A stretch of DNA of 64,000 nucleotides from UBA946 sp031550725 (GTDB taxonomy: Bacteria; Bacillota; Clostridia; Oscillospirales; Ruminococcaceae), in the NCBI GenBank assembly GCA_031550725.1, contig JAVBOH010000006.1:1-64000 (forward strand), read 5' to 3'. Below are positions 33,057 through 42,546 of this stretch, piece after piece. A program made the position numbers and the translations under genes. The notes beneath the pieces were generated by a model. It was given only the letters and a program-made list of their open reading frames with translations, was not told where the DNA came from and ran no database searches. The stretch's first letter is position 1, and every line of letters starts with the position of its first letter.

Positions 33057-34214
33057 CTAAAATGTTGAAATAAATTTGAGTATTATGACAAAAGCTTTGG
33101 CAAAATTTATTTTACTAGTATCAACTGAAGCCTTAATATTTACAGAAAATATCAATTTTTCATTACGAAAGTATTGTATCTCACCAATCACCTGTCCCTT
33201 TTTTGTCGGAGCATAAACATAATCGGGTAAAACTACCCTTGATGTGATACTTTTTGCAGTCCCATTCGGTATGATAATTTCATCAAAATTATCAATTGTA
33301 ACAGCTACTTGTTTTTCAACTCCGCCTTTAATTCTTATAATATCAGGGATATCATCTGGTAAACTGGGTTTGAATTTTTGAAAGCTTGTAAAACCATAGT
33401 TTAAAAGTCGTTTCGCCTCTGTAAAACTCAAATCCTTGTCGTCGCATCCAATAACAACAGCAACATAATCTTCATCTTCCCTAGAAGCTCCAACAGCAGT
33501 AAAAAAGCCTGTATAATCAGTATAGCCTGCCTTAAAGCCCTTTATGCCATCATAACTGCGTACAAGTGTATTCGAATTAACCAGTTCCGTTTCACCATTA
33601 CGCACGTAATCATGCCAACAGGTAAATATATCTGTCAAGTTATCATACTTGTACAGCTCTGAAAGAAGTATAGCCATATCTGTCACTGTGGAGAGCTGTT
33701 TATCATCATCATAATAGCCATTACAATTTGTAAACTCGGTGTTTTGCATACCAAGTTCTTTGGCTCTTTTATTCATCAGCTTAACAAAAACATCTTCCGT
33801 TAAAGAAACAGCTTCAGCTAAGGCAACCGATGCATCATTTGCATTACCTATTATTACACCTTTAAGCAAATCAGATACAGCCATTTTTTCACCCGGCATA
33901 AGCCAGATTTGTGCACCCTGCATCGAATTTGCATACGTTGATGCTTTAACCTCTGTTTCAAGTGTCAGCTTTCCGCTTTCAATGTCCTCAGCCACAAGTA
34001 ACACAGTCATAAGCTTTGCCATTGTTCCAACAGGAATTTTTTTATCGGGATTGACTGAATTTAATATAGTCTTTGTCGAAACCTCCATCAAAACCTCACA
34101 TATAACAGGCTTTGACTCAGGTTTCTTTTCATTATCAGCAAATATATTGCAAGGGTTTATAACCTGCACAAGTAAAATCAACATTACAGTAAACGCACAT
34201 ATTCGTTTAGTCAT
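33057..34214 (-). CDS. DacF-like D-Ala-D-Ala carboxypeptidase homologue, active site degenerate
   Basis: This 385-residue protein has a signal peptide (about 1-26), a peptidase S11 domain, a C-terminal beta domain (about 285-365) and a hydrophobic end. The fold aligns well with DacF/PBP5, but all three catalytic motifs differ. The SxxK nucleophile is Thr (TMAK near residue 64), the SxN Ser is Asn (NANDA near 125), and KTG is KAG (GFKAGYT near 230). Loss of normal transpeptidase-type activity is likely. A sigma-E-like -10 element lies upstream (34249-34256). It may be a sporulation-associated structural or binding protein; that role is inference. Confidence 0.85.
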   Translation of the reverse strand: MTKRICAFTVMLILLVQVINPCNIFADNEKKPESKPVICEVLMEVSTKTILNSVNPDKKIPVGTMAKLMTVLLVAEDIESGKLTLETEVKASTYANSMQGAQIWLMPGEKMAVSDLLKGVIIGNANDASVALAEAVSLTEDVFVKLMNKRAKELGMQNTEFTNCNGYYDDDKQLSTVTDMAILLSELYKYDNLTDIFTCWHDYVRNGETELVNSNTLVRSYDGIKGFKAGYTDYTGFFTAVGASREDEDYVAVVIGCDDKDLSFTEAKRLLNYGFTSFQKFKPSLPDDIPDIIRIKGGVEKQVAVTIDNFDEIIIPNGTAKSITSRVVLPDYVYAPTKKGQVIGEIQYFRNEKLIFSVNIKASVDTSKINFAKAFVIILKFISTF

Positions 34215-34248
34215 ACTTCCACCTCAATGTATAAAGTTTTCTTTATGC

Positions 34249-34280
34249 ATTGTATGCGGACAAACTTAATAAAATACATA
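34249..34280 (-). promoter_or_regulatory. Sigma-E-like element upstream of the DacF-like gene
   Basis: CATACAAT (34249-34256, minus strand) matches the sigma-E -10 consensus, 34 bases before the start codon. A partial -35 match GTATTTT lies 14 bases further upstream. The 11-mer CCGCATACAAT is identical to that in front of spoIIIAA. Confidence 0.55.
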
Positions 34281-34285
34281 TTTTA

Positions 34286-34314
34286 AAAACAAAAAGCGCT
34301 GGTTTCCCAACGCT
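34286..34314 (-). terminator. Terminator of the HPr-like gene
   Basis: Stem AGCGTTGG / CCAGCGCT with a GAAA-type loop, followed on the minus strand by TTTTTG and more T residues. It lies 25 bases after the HPr-like stop codon. Confidence 0.85.
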
Positions 34315-34338
34315 AATGTATATGTTTCAAGTAATTAA

Positions 34339-34569
34339 TTAGTCAACAATAAATTCCTTGATTTCAGCAAAGAATGCAGATGCATCATCAGTATGTGCTT
34401 CAAGTGCAATTGTCTTGGAAAGGTCCAAGCTGAAGATACCCATGATTGACTTAGCGTCAATTGCATATCTGCCGGAAATAAGATCTACATCATAATCACA
34501 TCTTGTTACAACAGATACAAAATTCTTTACATCGTTGATAGTTGATAGCATAATAGTTGTTTTGTTCAT
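34339..34569 (-). CDS. HPr-like protein without the catalytic histidine
   Basis: The 76-residue protein has the HPr fold, with the regulatory serine region kept (AKSIMGIFSLDLSK, Ser near residue 42). The segment that should hold the phosphorylatable His15 (GLHARPA in HPr) reads INDVKNFVSVV and has no histidine. Like Crh of Bacillus it cannot take part in PTS sugar transport and could act as a regulator; unlike Crh it is not part of a known operon. It has its own promoter and terminator. Confidence 0.88.
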   Translation of the reverse strand: MNKTTIMLSTINDVKNFVSVVTRCDYDVDLISGRYAIDAKSIMGIFSLDLSKTIALEAHTDDASAFFAEIKEFIVD

Positions 34570-34666
34570 AAATACGACCTCCAGTTAAATGTTTCTTTTT
34601 TCTAAAAAGTGCACAAGCTTTATGTTATACACCTTTTGTACCTATATTTATCTTTGGTACACTTAT

Positions 34667-34695
34667 AGGATAACAGTTTTTTTTATTTTCGTCAA
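34667..34695 (-). promoter_or_regulatory. Promoter of the HPr-like gene
   Basis: TTGACG (34690-34695), a 17-base spacer and TATCCT (34667-34672) on the minus strand. It lies back-to-back with the mtaB promoter (34703-34731), with seven bases between the two -35 boxes. Confidence 0.6.
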
Positions 34696-34702
34696 GGGGT
34701 AA

Positions 34703-34731
34703 TTGAAATTCTTTTTAAAATATTGTATAAT
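34703..34731 (+). promoter_or_regulatory. Promoter of mtaB-purL
   Basis: TTGAAA (34703-34708), a 17-base spacer and TATAAT (34726-34731), about 68 bases before the mtaB start. Divergent from the HPr-like promoter. Confidence 0.75.
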
Positions 34732-34798
34732 GGTATATATTAAATAATGCAAAGTTCAATTCTATGTGCATATACAACAAATTATGAACGAGGTTTTT

Positions 34799-36118
34799 AT
34801 GAAAATTCACTTTATTACATTTGGCTGTAAGGTTAATTTATACGAAACGGAAAATATGAAACAAACCTTTATGGCAAATGGCTTTGAGGTATCAGATAAT
34901 TCGACAAAAAATCCTGCGGATTGTGACATTTATGTACTGAACTCATGTACAGTTACAGAAACCGGAGATAAGAAACTCCGAAAGGAAATTCGAAAGCTAA
35001 GACGAGAAAATCCTGATGCAATTATTGCTTTAACAGGATGCTTTCCACAGGCATTTAAAGATGAGGCTGAAAAAATTCCTGATATTGATATTATTATGGG
35101 AACAAAAAATCGTGCCGAACTGCTAGAACTAATAAATACATATATTGAGGACAGAAAAAAGAGTGTTAAGGTATGTGACTTCACACGTCATGAAACTTTT
35201 GAGTATATGCAGAATACCGATTATACTAACAACACCAGGGCGTTTGTAAAGATACAGGATGGGTGTAATATGTTCTGTTCCTACTGTATAATACCTTATT
35301 CCCGAGGAAATTTCCGTTCCAAGAAGCTTGATGACATCAAGTGTGAAGTAGAAACGCTTGCCACGTCAGGATACAAAGAAATTGTACTTGTTGGGATAAA
35401 TCTTTCGTTTTATGGCATTGAATACGGCTTACGCCTTGTTGATGCTATTAACTTAGTGTGTAATATTGATGGTATTGAGCGTGTGCGGTTAGGATCACTT
35501 GAGCCTGAAATGATATCCGATGAAGATATCAAAACTATGGCTATACAGAAAAAATTATGTCCGCAGTTTCATCTTTCCTTACAGAGTGGCTGTGATAAAA
35601 CGCTTAAAACAATGAACAGACGGTATAATACTGACGATTACATGGAGCTTGTTACAAAGCTGCGTGATAATTTTGAAAATTGTTCAATTACAACTGATAT
35701 TATGGTAGGTTTTCCTGATGAAACGGATGAAGATTTTAATGCTTCAATGGAATTTGTTAAAAAAGCAGGTTTCAGTCAAGCACATATTTTCCCATATTCA
35801 AGGAGAAAAGGTACACCTGCTGCTGAAATGGACAACCAAGTACCTGAAAACATTAAAAATATACGAGTTAAGAAAATGTCTGAGGTTACAGACATATCAG
35901 CAGAGAAATTTCTGCAAAGTCAAGTGGGACTTACAATTCCTGTACTTTTCGAACGTGAAAAGAACGACAAAATTCCGTATGGATATTCTCCTAATTACAC
36001 GTTAATAAAAAGTTTAACAAAAAACCCTCATAAAAGTTTGCGTAATTCGATTTTTTATGTTAAAATAGAAAGGTTAGAAAAGGATTATTGCGTGGGAGAA
36101 ATTTTGGATAATTCATAA
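34799..36118 (+). CDS. mtaB: tRNA t6A37 methylthiotransferase MtaB
   Basis: MtaB converts t6A to ms2t6A at position 37 of tRNA-Lys and others. The 439-residue radical SAM enzyme has the UPF0004 domain (FGCKVNLYETE near residue 6, NSCTVTETGDKKLRK, LTGCFPQ), the radical SAM CxxxCxxC motif (CNMFCSYCIIP near 156), GSLEPEMI and a short C-terminal TRAM-like region. The ATG at 34799 with GAGG five bases upstream gives the standard MKIHFITFGCK start; the ATG at 34766 is rejected. purL follows after 24 bases. Confidence 0.95.
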   Translation: MKIHFITFGCKVNLYETENMKQTFMANGFEVSDNSTKNPADCDIYVLNSCTVTETGDKKLRKEIRKLRRENPDAIIALTGCFPQAFKDEAEKIPDIDIIMGTKNRAELLELINTYIEDRKKSVKVCDFTRHETFEYMQNTDYTNNTRAFVKIQDGCNMFCSYCIIPYSRGNFRSKKLDDIKCEVETLATSGYKEIVLVGINLSFYGIEYGLRLVDAINLVCNIDGIERVRLGSLEPEMISDEDIKTMAIQKKLCPQFHLSLQSGCDKTLKTMNRRYNTDDYMELVTKLRDNFENCSITTDIMVGFPDETDEDFNASMEFVKKAGFSQAHIFPYSRRKGTPAAEMDNQVPENIKNIRVKKMSEVTDISAEKFLQSQVGLTIPVLFEREKNDKIPYGYSPNYTLIKSLTKNPHKSLRNSIFYVKIERLEKDYCVGEILDNS

Positions 36119-36142
36119 TTATAATATAAGGAGCGTATTTCT

Positions 36143-39100
36143 ATGTCAGTTTTTCGTATTTATGTAGAAAAAAAGCCTGAGTTTGCTGTTGAGGCAGGTC
36201 ACTTGCTCGGGGATATCAAAACAGCTTTGCGTCTTGATAAGCTAAAAAACATCCGTGTACTTAACCGTTATGATGCCGAAGGTTTATCACAGGCTGATTT
36301 TGATTATGCTGTTCAGAATGTTTTTTCTGAGCCTGCTGTTGATATTTCTTCAAGAGAAATGCCTGTTCTTTCTGAAACAGAAACAGTTTTCGCTGTTGAA
36401 TATCTTCCTGGTCAGTTTGATCAGCGTGCTGATTCATGCGAACAGTGTATCCAGATTTTAAATCAGGGTGAACGCTGTAAGGTTAGAAATGCTCGTGTTT
36501 ATATCGTTGACGGCAAGCTTACTTCCGATGAAATCAAGGCTGTAAAGGCATATATCATTAACCCTGTTGAAAGCCGTGAGGCGTCACTTGGTGAAGTTGA
36601 CACATTGGTTGTTGACTATGGTATTCCAACAGAAGTTGAGCTTTTAGAGAATTTTATTTACAAGACTGAAGTTGATTTAGCTAACTTTATTACTACATAT
36701 GGTCTTGCTATGGACTTGGATGATATCAAGTTCTGTCAGGCTTATTTTAAGGACACTGAAAAGCGTGACCCTACTATTACAGAAATTCGTATGATTGACA
36801 CATACTGGTCTGACCACTGTCGTCATACTACATTCTCAACTGTAATTGATGAAGCCACTATAAATGCTGATTATATCAGAAAAACTTATGAGCAGTATAT
36901 TAATGTTCGCAATGAGCTTGGACGCTCGGACAAGCCTGTTACATTAATGGATATTGCTACTATTGCTGCGAAAAAGCTAAAAAAAGACGGTGTTTTAAAG
37001 GATTTGGACGAGTCCGAGGAAATCAACGCTTGTTCTGTTGAAATCAAGGTTGATGTTGATGGTGAATTACAGGACTGGCTATTGATGTTTAAGAACGAAA
37101 CTCATAACCACCCTACTGAAATCGAACCTTTCGGCGGCGCTGCTACTTGTCTTGGAGGTGCTATCAGAGATCCGCTTTCAGGCCGTTCCTATGTATATCA
37201 GGCTATGCGTGTTACTGGTGCTGCAAATCCGCTCGTACCAGTCGAGGATACAGTTCATGGCAAGCTGCCACAGAGAAAAATCACTGTTGGTGCTGCTAAC
37301 GGTTATAGCTCATATGGTAATCAGATTGGTCTTGCTACTGGTCATGTTGCTGAGGTTTATCACCCTGGTTATGTTGCTAAACGTATGGAAATAGGTGCTG
37401 TTATTGGTGCTGCTCCAAAGGCTAATGTTATTCGTGAAGTACCAAAGCCTGACGATATTATCGTGCTTTTGGGTGGTCGTACTGGACGTGATGGCTGTGG
37501 CGGTGCAACTGGTTCTTCAAAATCACATACAGAGGCATCCTTGGAATCATGCGGTGCAGAAGTTCAAAAGGGTAACCCTCCTGTTGAAAGAAAAATTCAG
37601 CGTTTGTTCAGAAACCCTGTTGTTACAAACATGATTAAACGTTGTAATGACTTTGGTGCTGGCGGTGTTTCCGTTGCTATCGGTGAGCTTACTGATGGTC
37701 TTATTATCGACCTTAATAAAGTTCCTAAGAAATATGATGGTCTTGACGGTACAGAGCTTGCTATTTCTGAAAGTCAGGAACGTATGGCTGTTGTTATCGA
37801 CAAAAATGATATGGATAAATTCCTTGCAGAAGCTGAAAAGGAAAACCTCGAGGCTACTGTTGTTGCTGTTGTTACTGAAGAGCCACGCCTAAAAATGAAG
37901 TGGAATGACAAAATTATTGTTGACCTTTCAAGAGATTTCCTTAACTCAAATGGTGCTGAAAAACACACTTCTGTTGCTGTTCAGCTCCCTGTTACTACAC
38001 AGATTAAAACTTATACTGATAATGCAGACAGCTGGGAAGCATTGATGACTAATCTTAATGTCTGCTCACAAAAGGGTCTTGTTGAGCGTTTTGACTCAAC
38101 AATCGGCTCTGGTACTGTTCTAATGCCATATGGCGGTAAATATCAGCTTACACCTGAACAGGCTATGGCTGCTAAAATACCAGTTCAACACGGCGAAACT
38201 GACACTTGTTCTATTATGGGATGGGGTTATAACCCTTATGTTTCTGATAAGAGCCCATATCATGGTGCTATGGCTGCTGTTATTGAATCTGTTGCTAAGG
38301 TTGTTGCTGCTGGCGGCTCATATAAAAAGTGCTGGTTAACATTCCAAGAGTACTTTGAGAGAACACAGAATAATCCAACAAGATGGGGTAAGCCTTTCTC
38401 TGCACTTCTTGGTGCATTTAAAGCACAGCTTGAACTTGGCTGTGGAGCAATCGGCGGTAAGGACTCAATGTCTGGTACTTTCGAAAACATTGATGTTCCT
38501 GCAACTCTTGTTTCCTTTGCTGTTTCAACTGGCTCTGCTAAAAAGGTTATTTCCTCTGAATTTAAAAAGGCTGGCAACAAGGTTATTTTCATCAACCCTG
38601 ATTATGATGAAAATCACTTACCTGTATTTGACAGCATTAAATCTTGCTTTGAGCGTGTTGAAAAGCTTATTGCTGACGGTGTTGCTCTTTCTGTATGGGC
38701 TATTGGTTTTGGCGGTGTTGCTGAAGCTGTTACAAAGATGGCTTTGGGTAACCGTATTGGTTTCAAATTTGAGAAGAAACTTCCTGAGGATATTCTTTTC
38801 TACTCCAAATACGGCGCATTTGTTGTCGAGCTTGACGGCGACCCATTCACTGTTGAAAATGTTATCGGTACTACAATCCCTGAATACATTATTGACTGCA
38901 AGAATTATACTGTTAATCTTGATGATATTCAAAAGAAGTGGGAAGATAGACTTGAACCTGTATTCCCATGTAATATAAAGAATGAGAAAACTGCTGCTAA
39001 GATTTTCACTTATACTTCGGACAAGCCTGTTCAGCATTCATCTTCATTTGCAAAACCTCGTGTATTAATTCCTGTTTTCCCAGGAACTAACTGTGAGGAT

Positions 39101-39850
39101 GATACTGTAAGAGCATTTGAACGTGCAGGTGCTATCCCTGAAACTGTAATTATCAAAAACCTTACTGCTGCTGCACTTGAAGATAGCATTAACTACTTCG
39201 AAAAAGCTATAAAGAACTCACAGATTATCATGATTCCAGGTGGTTTCTCTGGTGGTGACGAGCCTGATGGTTCTGCTAAGTTCATTACTGCTTTCTTCAG
39301 AAATCCACGTATTACTGATGCTGTTCATAATCTTATGGATAATAATGATGGCTTAATGCTCGGTATTTGTAACGGTTTCCAAGCACTTCTAAAGCTTGGT
39401 CTTGTACCTTACGGTAAGATTGTTCCTATGAACGACAACTCCCCTACTCTTACTTTCAATGCAATCGGCAGACATCAGTCCATGATGGTCAGCACTCGTG
39501 TTGCATCCAATAAGTCACCTTGGATGACTGGCTGTGAAACTGGTGATATTCATAAGATTGCTATTTCTCATGGTGAGGGACGTTTCGTTGCATCTGCTGA
39601 ACTTATCAAGCAGCTTGCTGATAATGGTCAGATTGCTACTCAATATGTTAATCTTGATGGTGAGCCTAGCATGGATATTCGTTTCAATCCTAATGCATCC
39701 TTTGAGGCTATCGAGGGTATTACTTCACCTGATGGACGTATCTTAGGTAAGATGGGACACAGTGAACGTATTGGCTCTGATATTTGTAAAAATGTTCCTG
39801 GTAACAAGGATCAGAAGATATTTGAAAGTGGCGTTGCTTATTTTAAATAA
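36143..39850 (+). CDS. purL: Phosphoribosylformylglycinamidine synthase (single-chain PurL)
   Basis: This 1235-residue enzyme converts FGAR to FGAM in purine synthesis, combining synthase and glutaminase in one chain. It has an N-terminal domain, two FGAM-synthase ATPase halves (HNHPTEIEPFGGAATCLGG near residue 318, then the SDKSPYHGAMA half near 700), and a C-terminal class I glutamine amidotransferase starting near residue 970. That domain has the nucleophile Cys in LGICNGFQ near 1074. It is longer than the three-part Bacillus PurLQS. TAAGGAG precedes the ATG. No purine riboswitch fits in the 24-base gap to mtaB. Confidence 0.96.
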   Translation: MSVFRIYVEKKPEFAVEAGHLLGDIKTALRLDKLKNIRVLNRYDAEGLSQADFDYAVQNVFSEPAVDISSREMPVLSETETVFAVEYLPGQFDQRADSCEQCIQILNQGERCKVRNARVYIVDGKLTSDEIKAVKAYIINPVESREASLGEVDTLVVDYGIPTEVELLENFIYKTEVDLANFITTYGLAMDLDDIKFCQAYFKDTEKRDPTITEIRMIDTYWSDHCRHTTFSTVIDEATINADYIRKTYEQYINVRNELGRSDKPVTLMDIATIAAKKLKKDGVLKDLDESEEINACSVEIKVDVDGELQDWLLMFKNETHNHPTEIEPFGGAATCLGGAIRDPLSGRSYVYQAMRVTGAANPLVPVEDTVHGKLPQRKITVGAANGYSSYGNQIGLATGHVAEVYHPGYVAKRMEIGAVIGAAPKANVIREVPKPDDIIVLLGGRTGRDGCGGATGSSKSHTEASLESCGAEVQKGNPPVERKIQRLFRNPVVTNMIKRCNDFGAGGVSVAIGELTDGLIIDLNKVPKKYDGLDGTELAISESQERMAVVIDKNDMDKFLAEAEKENLEATVVAVVTEEPRLKMKWNDKIIVDLSRDFLNSNGAEKHTSVAVQLPVTTQIKTYTDNADSWEALMTNLNVCSQKGLVERFDSTIGSGTVLMPYGGKYQLTPEQAMAAKIPVQHGETDTCSIMGWGYNPYVSDKSPYHGAMAAVIESVAKVVAAGGSYKKCWLTFQEYFERTQNNPTRWGKPFSALLGAFKAQLELGCGAIGGKDSMSGTFENIDVPATLVSFAVSTGSAKKVISSEFKKAGNKVIFINPDYDENHLPVFDSIKSCFERVEKLIADGVALSVWAIGFGGVAEAVTKMALGNRIGFKFEKKLPEDILFYSKYGAFVVELDGDPFTVENVIGTTIPEYIIDCKNYTVNLDDIQKKWEDRLEPVFPCNIKNEKTAAKIFTYTSDKPVQHSSSFAKPRVLIPVFPGTNCEDDTVRAFERAGAIPETVIIKNLTAAALEDSINYFEKAIKNSQIIMIPGGFSGGDEPDGSAKFITAFFRNPRITDAVHNLMDNNDGLMLGICNGFQALLKLGLVPYGKIVPMNDNSPTLTFNAIGRHQSMMVSTRVASNKSPWMTGCETGDIHKIAISHGEGRFVASAELIKQLADNGQIATQYVNLDGEPSMDIRFNPNASFEAIEGITSPDGRILGKMGHSERIGSDICKNVPGNKDQKIFESGVAYFK

Positions 39851-39857
39851 TTAATAT

Positions 39858-39893
39858 AAAAGTCGGATGATTAATATTTCATCCGACTTTTTT
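39858..39893 (+). terminator. Terminator of mtaB-purL
   Basis: Stem AAAGTCGGATGA / TCATCCGACTTT followed by a run of six T residues, eight bases after the purL stop codon. Confidence 0.88.
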
Positions 39894-39905
39894 ATATGCA
39901 TATAG

Positions 39906-39934
39906 AAACCCGTATCATCAATTGATACGGGTTT
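39906..39934. terminator. Second hairpin between purL and the DHHW gene
   Basis: Perfect 12-base stem AAACCCGTATCA / TGATACGGGTTT with a 5-base loop. T-rich on the plus strand (TTTTACAATTTTTATT); on the minus strand it stands just after the DHHW gene and could terminate it as well. Confidence 0.65.
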
Positions 39935-39942
39935 TACAATTT

Positions 39943-41121
39943 TTATTGAACATTATCAAGCTTACGCAAGTTAATATCAGATGAAAATGTCGATACATTA
40001 TATAAAATCAATATCTGGTCATAATCATTTATATCAACATAATCTTCAATGGATGTTTGAATATAACGCAGGTCAAGCAAGGTTATTTCAGAGTAATGAG
40101 GTATTAAAAAAGGTGCATAGCAATGTGCATATGAATCCTTTATTATGAGAATTTTACCACCCTCATTACCTGTATTAATTGTTTCCATAGGCTGATTTGT
40201 ACCTAAAAAAACGCTGTATTTATCCTTGGTATCCAAATATTCACGAAAATATATACTGTCATAAACTTCAGGTTCTTTACCTATTTCAGTTGTTACAGAC
40301 AATTTTATATCATCACTTAGATTGTTATAATGGTATATATCCAAAACATCTGCATCAATTTTGTCATACAGCGTTTTGGAATTATATGTCCCCTTAAACT
40401 CTCTGGTTGTATGCTCAATGTCATAACTATTCAGTTCAATCGGAGAATATCCCATCTTTTTTCCTGCTGCCGCATAAACTTTATAAGCACCAAACGTTGT
40501 CCAGTGGTGGTCTGTTCTGTAATAAATATAATTATCCTTGTTTGATGCCAATATTTTGTGTGCATTTAGTACCACAATATCATCACTTGTTTTGTTATAT
40601 GCATATTGAATGAAATCCATTTGATTGAGTGATGGTGCATTTTTTGGCAGTTCATCAGCATAAATTCCTGCCGATGTTGGCACTATCATTAAAAATACAG
40701 GTACTTCACTGTTTGCTGCAAAATTATTAATCGCAGCCATACTTATATCAATGGATTTATAATCAGGCTCATCAAGCTTTTCAACAAGTCTGTTTTGTAG
40801 AATATACACTCCATTGCGCTCATATCGTCCAAAAAGCATTTCAAATGATGTTTTTGCTTTTACCCATACATCCCTTGCAGGAAAATGGTCAGACAAATAT
40901 GTTTCCATACCATTCATATAACTTCTGTTCTCAATGTTTTGAGCATTAATCTCAGGCATTTCAGCTAATTTTCTGTTTTCTGTTTCAGATACAGCTTTTT
41001 TTGGTAATGCAAGCACTAAAATGCCCATAACAATCAGTATTATAAAAAAACTTAGACAATATATAATATGGGTATTTCTTTTGGCTTTTTTCAAATCTTT
41101 TTTCTTTTTTTGATGTTCCAA
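39943..41121 (-). CDS. DHHW-motif (AlgX/DltD-like) surface protein
   Basis: This 392-residue protein has an N-terminal cytoplasmic basic stretch, one membrane helix (about 19-40), and an extracytoplasmic domain of the DHHW type with YYRTDHHWTTFGAY near residue 192 and the conserved IPNIKDSYAHCY-like IKDSYAHCYAPF segment near 325. Such proteins act as O-acyltransferase partners that move acyl groups to surface polysaccharides. It begins with TTG, with AGGAGG seven bases upstream. It follows the MBOAT gene, forming an acylation pair. Confidence 0.88.
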   Translation of the reverse strand: MEHQKKKKDLKKAKRNTHIIYCLSFFIILIVMGILVLALPKKAVSETENRKLAEMPEINAQNIENRSYMNGMETYLSDHFPARDVWVKAKTSFEMLFGRYERNGVYILQNRLVEKLDEPDYKSIDISMAAINNFAANSEVPVFLMIVPTSAGIYADELPKNAPSLNQMDFIQYAYNKTSDDIVVLNAHKILASNKDNYIYYRTDHHWTTFGAYKVYAAAGKKMGYSPIELNSYDIEHTTREFKGTYNSKTLYDKIDADVLDIYHYNNLSDDIKLSVTTEIGKEPEVYDSIYFREYLDTKDKYSVFLGTNQPMETINTGNEGGKILIIKDSYAHCYAPFLIPHYSEITLLDLRYIQTSIEDYVDINDYDQILILYNVSTFSSDINLRKLDNVQ

Positions 41122-41135
41122 TAAAAAACCTCCTA

Positions 41136-42539
41136 TTAAAATCTGAAATATAAAAACGGGTTGTATGAAGCATCAATCAAATATGCATTACATAACAAAA
41201 ATACAGCAAGACTTATAGCAATTGTTGTATACTTAAGCGTTTTTGTACCCTTTTTATTGAATTTCTCAACCAATACCGAGAAGAAATTAGTCGCTGCAAA
41301 TGCCGCTATTAACAACAATACATTATTTATTGTGAAAAGATACGTTGAAGTGCTGTCAAACAATATTCCTGTCACACCAAACATTGCTTTGAAGTAATTG
41401 AATGCATCAGGCAATGTATTGGTATCAAACAATACCCAGCCGAATACAACCATAATGAATGTGTATAATGTACTGAATATTGGTGGTATTTTTTGTAATA
41501 CCTTGCCAAATCCAACTCGTTCAATGACAATCAATATACCAAAATATAATCCCCATAAAACGAAATTCCAGCTAGCTCCATGCCAGAGGCCTGTCAATCC
41601 CCATACAATTAACAGATTAACTATTGTTCTTATTGTTCCCTTTCTGTTTCCGCCGAGTGGAATATATACATATGATTTAAACCATGTTCCAAGTGTGATA
41701 TGCCATCTTCTCCAAAATTCACTGATACTTTTTGACATATACGGATAATCAAAGTTTTTTGGGAAGTTAAATCCAAGCATTTTGCCAAGTCCTACTGCCA
41801 TATCGGAATATCCTGAAAAATCAAAATATATCTGAAATGTGAAAGCGAGTATTCCAAGCCATGCTGTTGCTGCTGACATTTCTGTATAGTCCATAACCTT
41901 TACGGCATTCCACAAAATACCTATATTGTTTGCTATAAGCACCTTTTTAGCAAGTCCTTTTATAAACTTTCCGATACCCTCACTAATCTTGTAAATGTTT
42001 ACTTTTCTATGCTCAAGCTCTTTAGCGACATCATCATAACGCACGATAGGTCCTGCAACAATCTGCGGAAACAGCGTTACATATGATGCAAAGGTAACAA
42101 AATTTTTCTGTACTTTAATGTTTCGCATATAAAGGTCGATTGTATATGACATACTTTGGAAAGTATAAAATGATATACCAATCGGTAACGGTAGTTTAGG
42201 ATCTGTAAACCCTGTATGGAATACTATATTTATGTTTGTTATGATAAATGAACTGTATTTGAAAACCGCAAGCAGTGATAAATTCATTACAACTGATACA
42301 ATTAAAGCAATTTTACGCTTTTGAGGTGAGTTTTCGAATTTATTAATAAAAAGTCCTGCTGTAAAGTCAATTGCAGTTGATAAAATCATGATGATTACAT
42401 ATATAGGCTCTCCCCAAGCATAAAAAAACAGACCTGCCAAAAACATAAGCAGATTTCGAAATTTTCGTGGGGTCAGCAAATAAACTACCATTACAATCGG
42501 CAGGAAAAAATATAAAAATGTTAAACTGGAAAAAACCAT
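41136..42539 (-). CDS. MBOAT-family membrane O-acyltransferase (AlgI-like)
   Basis: This 467-residue polytopic protein has the MBOAT hallmarks SEFWRRWHITLGTWFKSYVY near residue 270, YIPLGGNRKG, and the catalytic-histidine motif LWHGASWNFVLWG near 320. It should carry acyl groups across the membrane, with the downstream DHHW protein completing transfer to a polysaccharide or other wall polymer. Which polymer is not shown. Its ribosome-binding site GGGAGG overlaps the end of the toprim gene. Confidence 0.92.
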   Translation of the reverse strand: MVFSSLTFLYFFLPIVMVVYLLTPRKFRNLLMFLAGLFFYAWGEPIYVIIMILSTAIDFTAGLFINKFENSPQKRKIALIVSVVMNLSLLAVFKYSSFIITNINIVFHTGFTDPKLPLPIGISFYTFQSMSYTIDLYMRNIKVQKNFVTFASYVTLFPQIVAGPIVRYDDVAKELEHRKVNIYKISEGIGKFIKGLAKKVLIANNIGILWNAVKVMDYTEMSAATAWLGILAFTFQIYFDFSGYSDMAVGLGKMLGFNFPKNFDYPYMSKSISEFWRRWHITLGTWFKSYVYIPLGGNRKGTIRTIVNLLIVWGLTGLWHGASWNFVLWGLYFGILIVIERVGFGKVLQKIPPIFSTLYTFIMVVFGWVLFDTNTLPDAFNYFKAMFGVTGILFDSTSTYLFTINNVLLLIAAFAATNFFSVLVEKFNKKGTKTLKYTTIAISLAVFLLCNAYLIDASYNPFLYFRF

Positions 42540-42546
42540 GTACTAT

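Noticed and set aside
36119..36142. Purine riboswitch in front of purL
   Set aside because: The gap is 24 bases and holds only the ribosome-binding site; transcription comes from the mtaB promoter.
38355..38978. 207-residue plus-strand reading frame within purL
   Set aside because: It lies in another frame of purL, is Leu/Ser/Val-rich as expected from a GTT/CTT-rich shadow, and lacks a ribosome-binding site.
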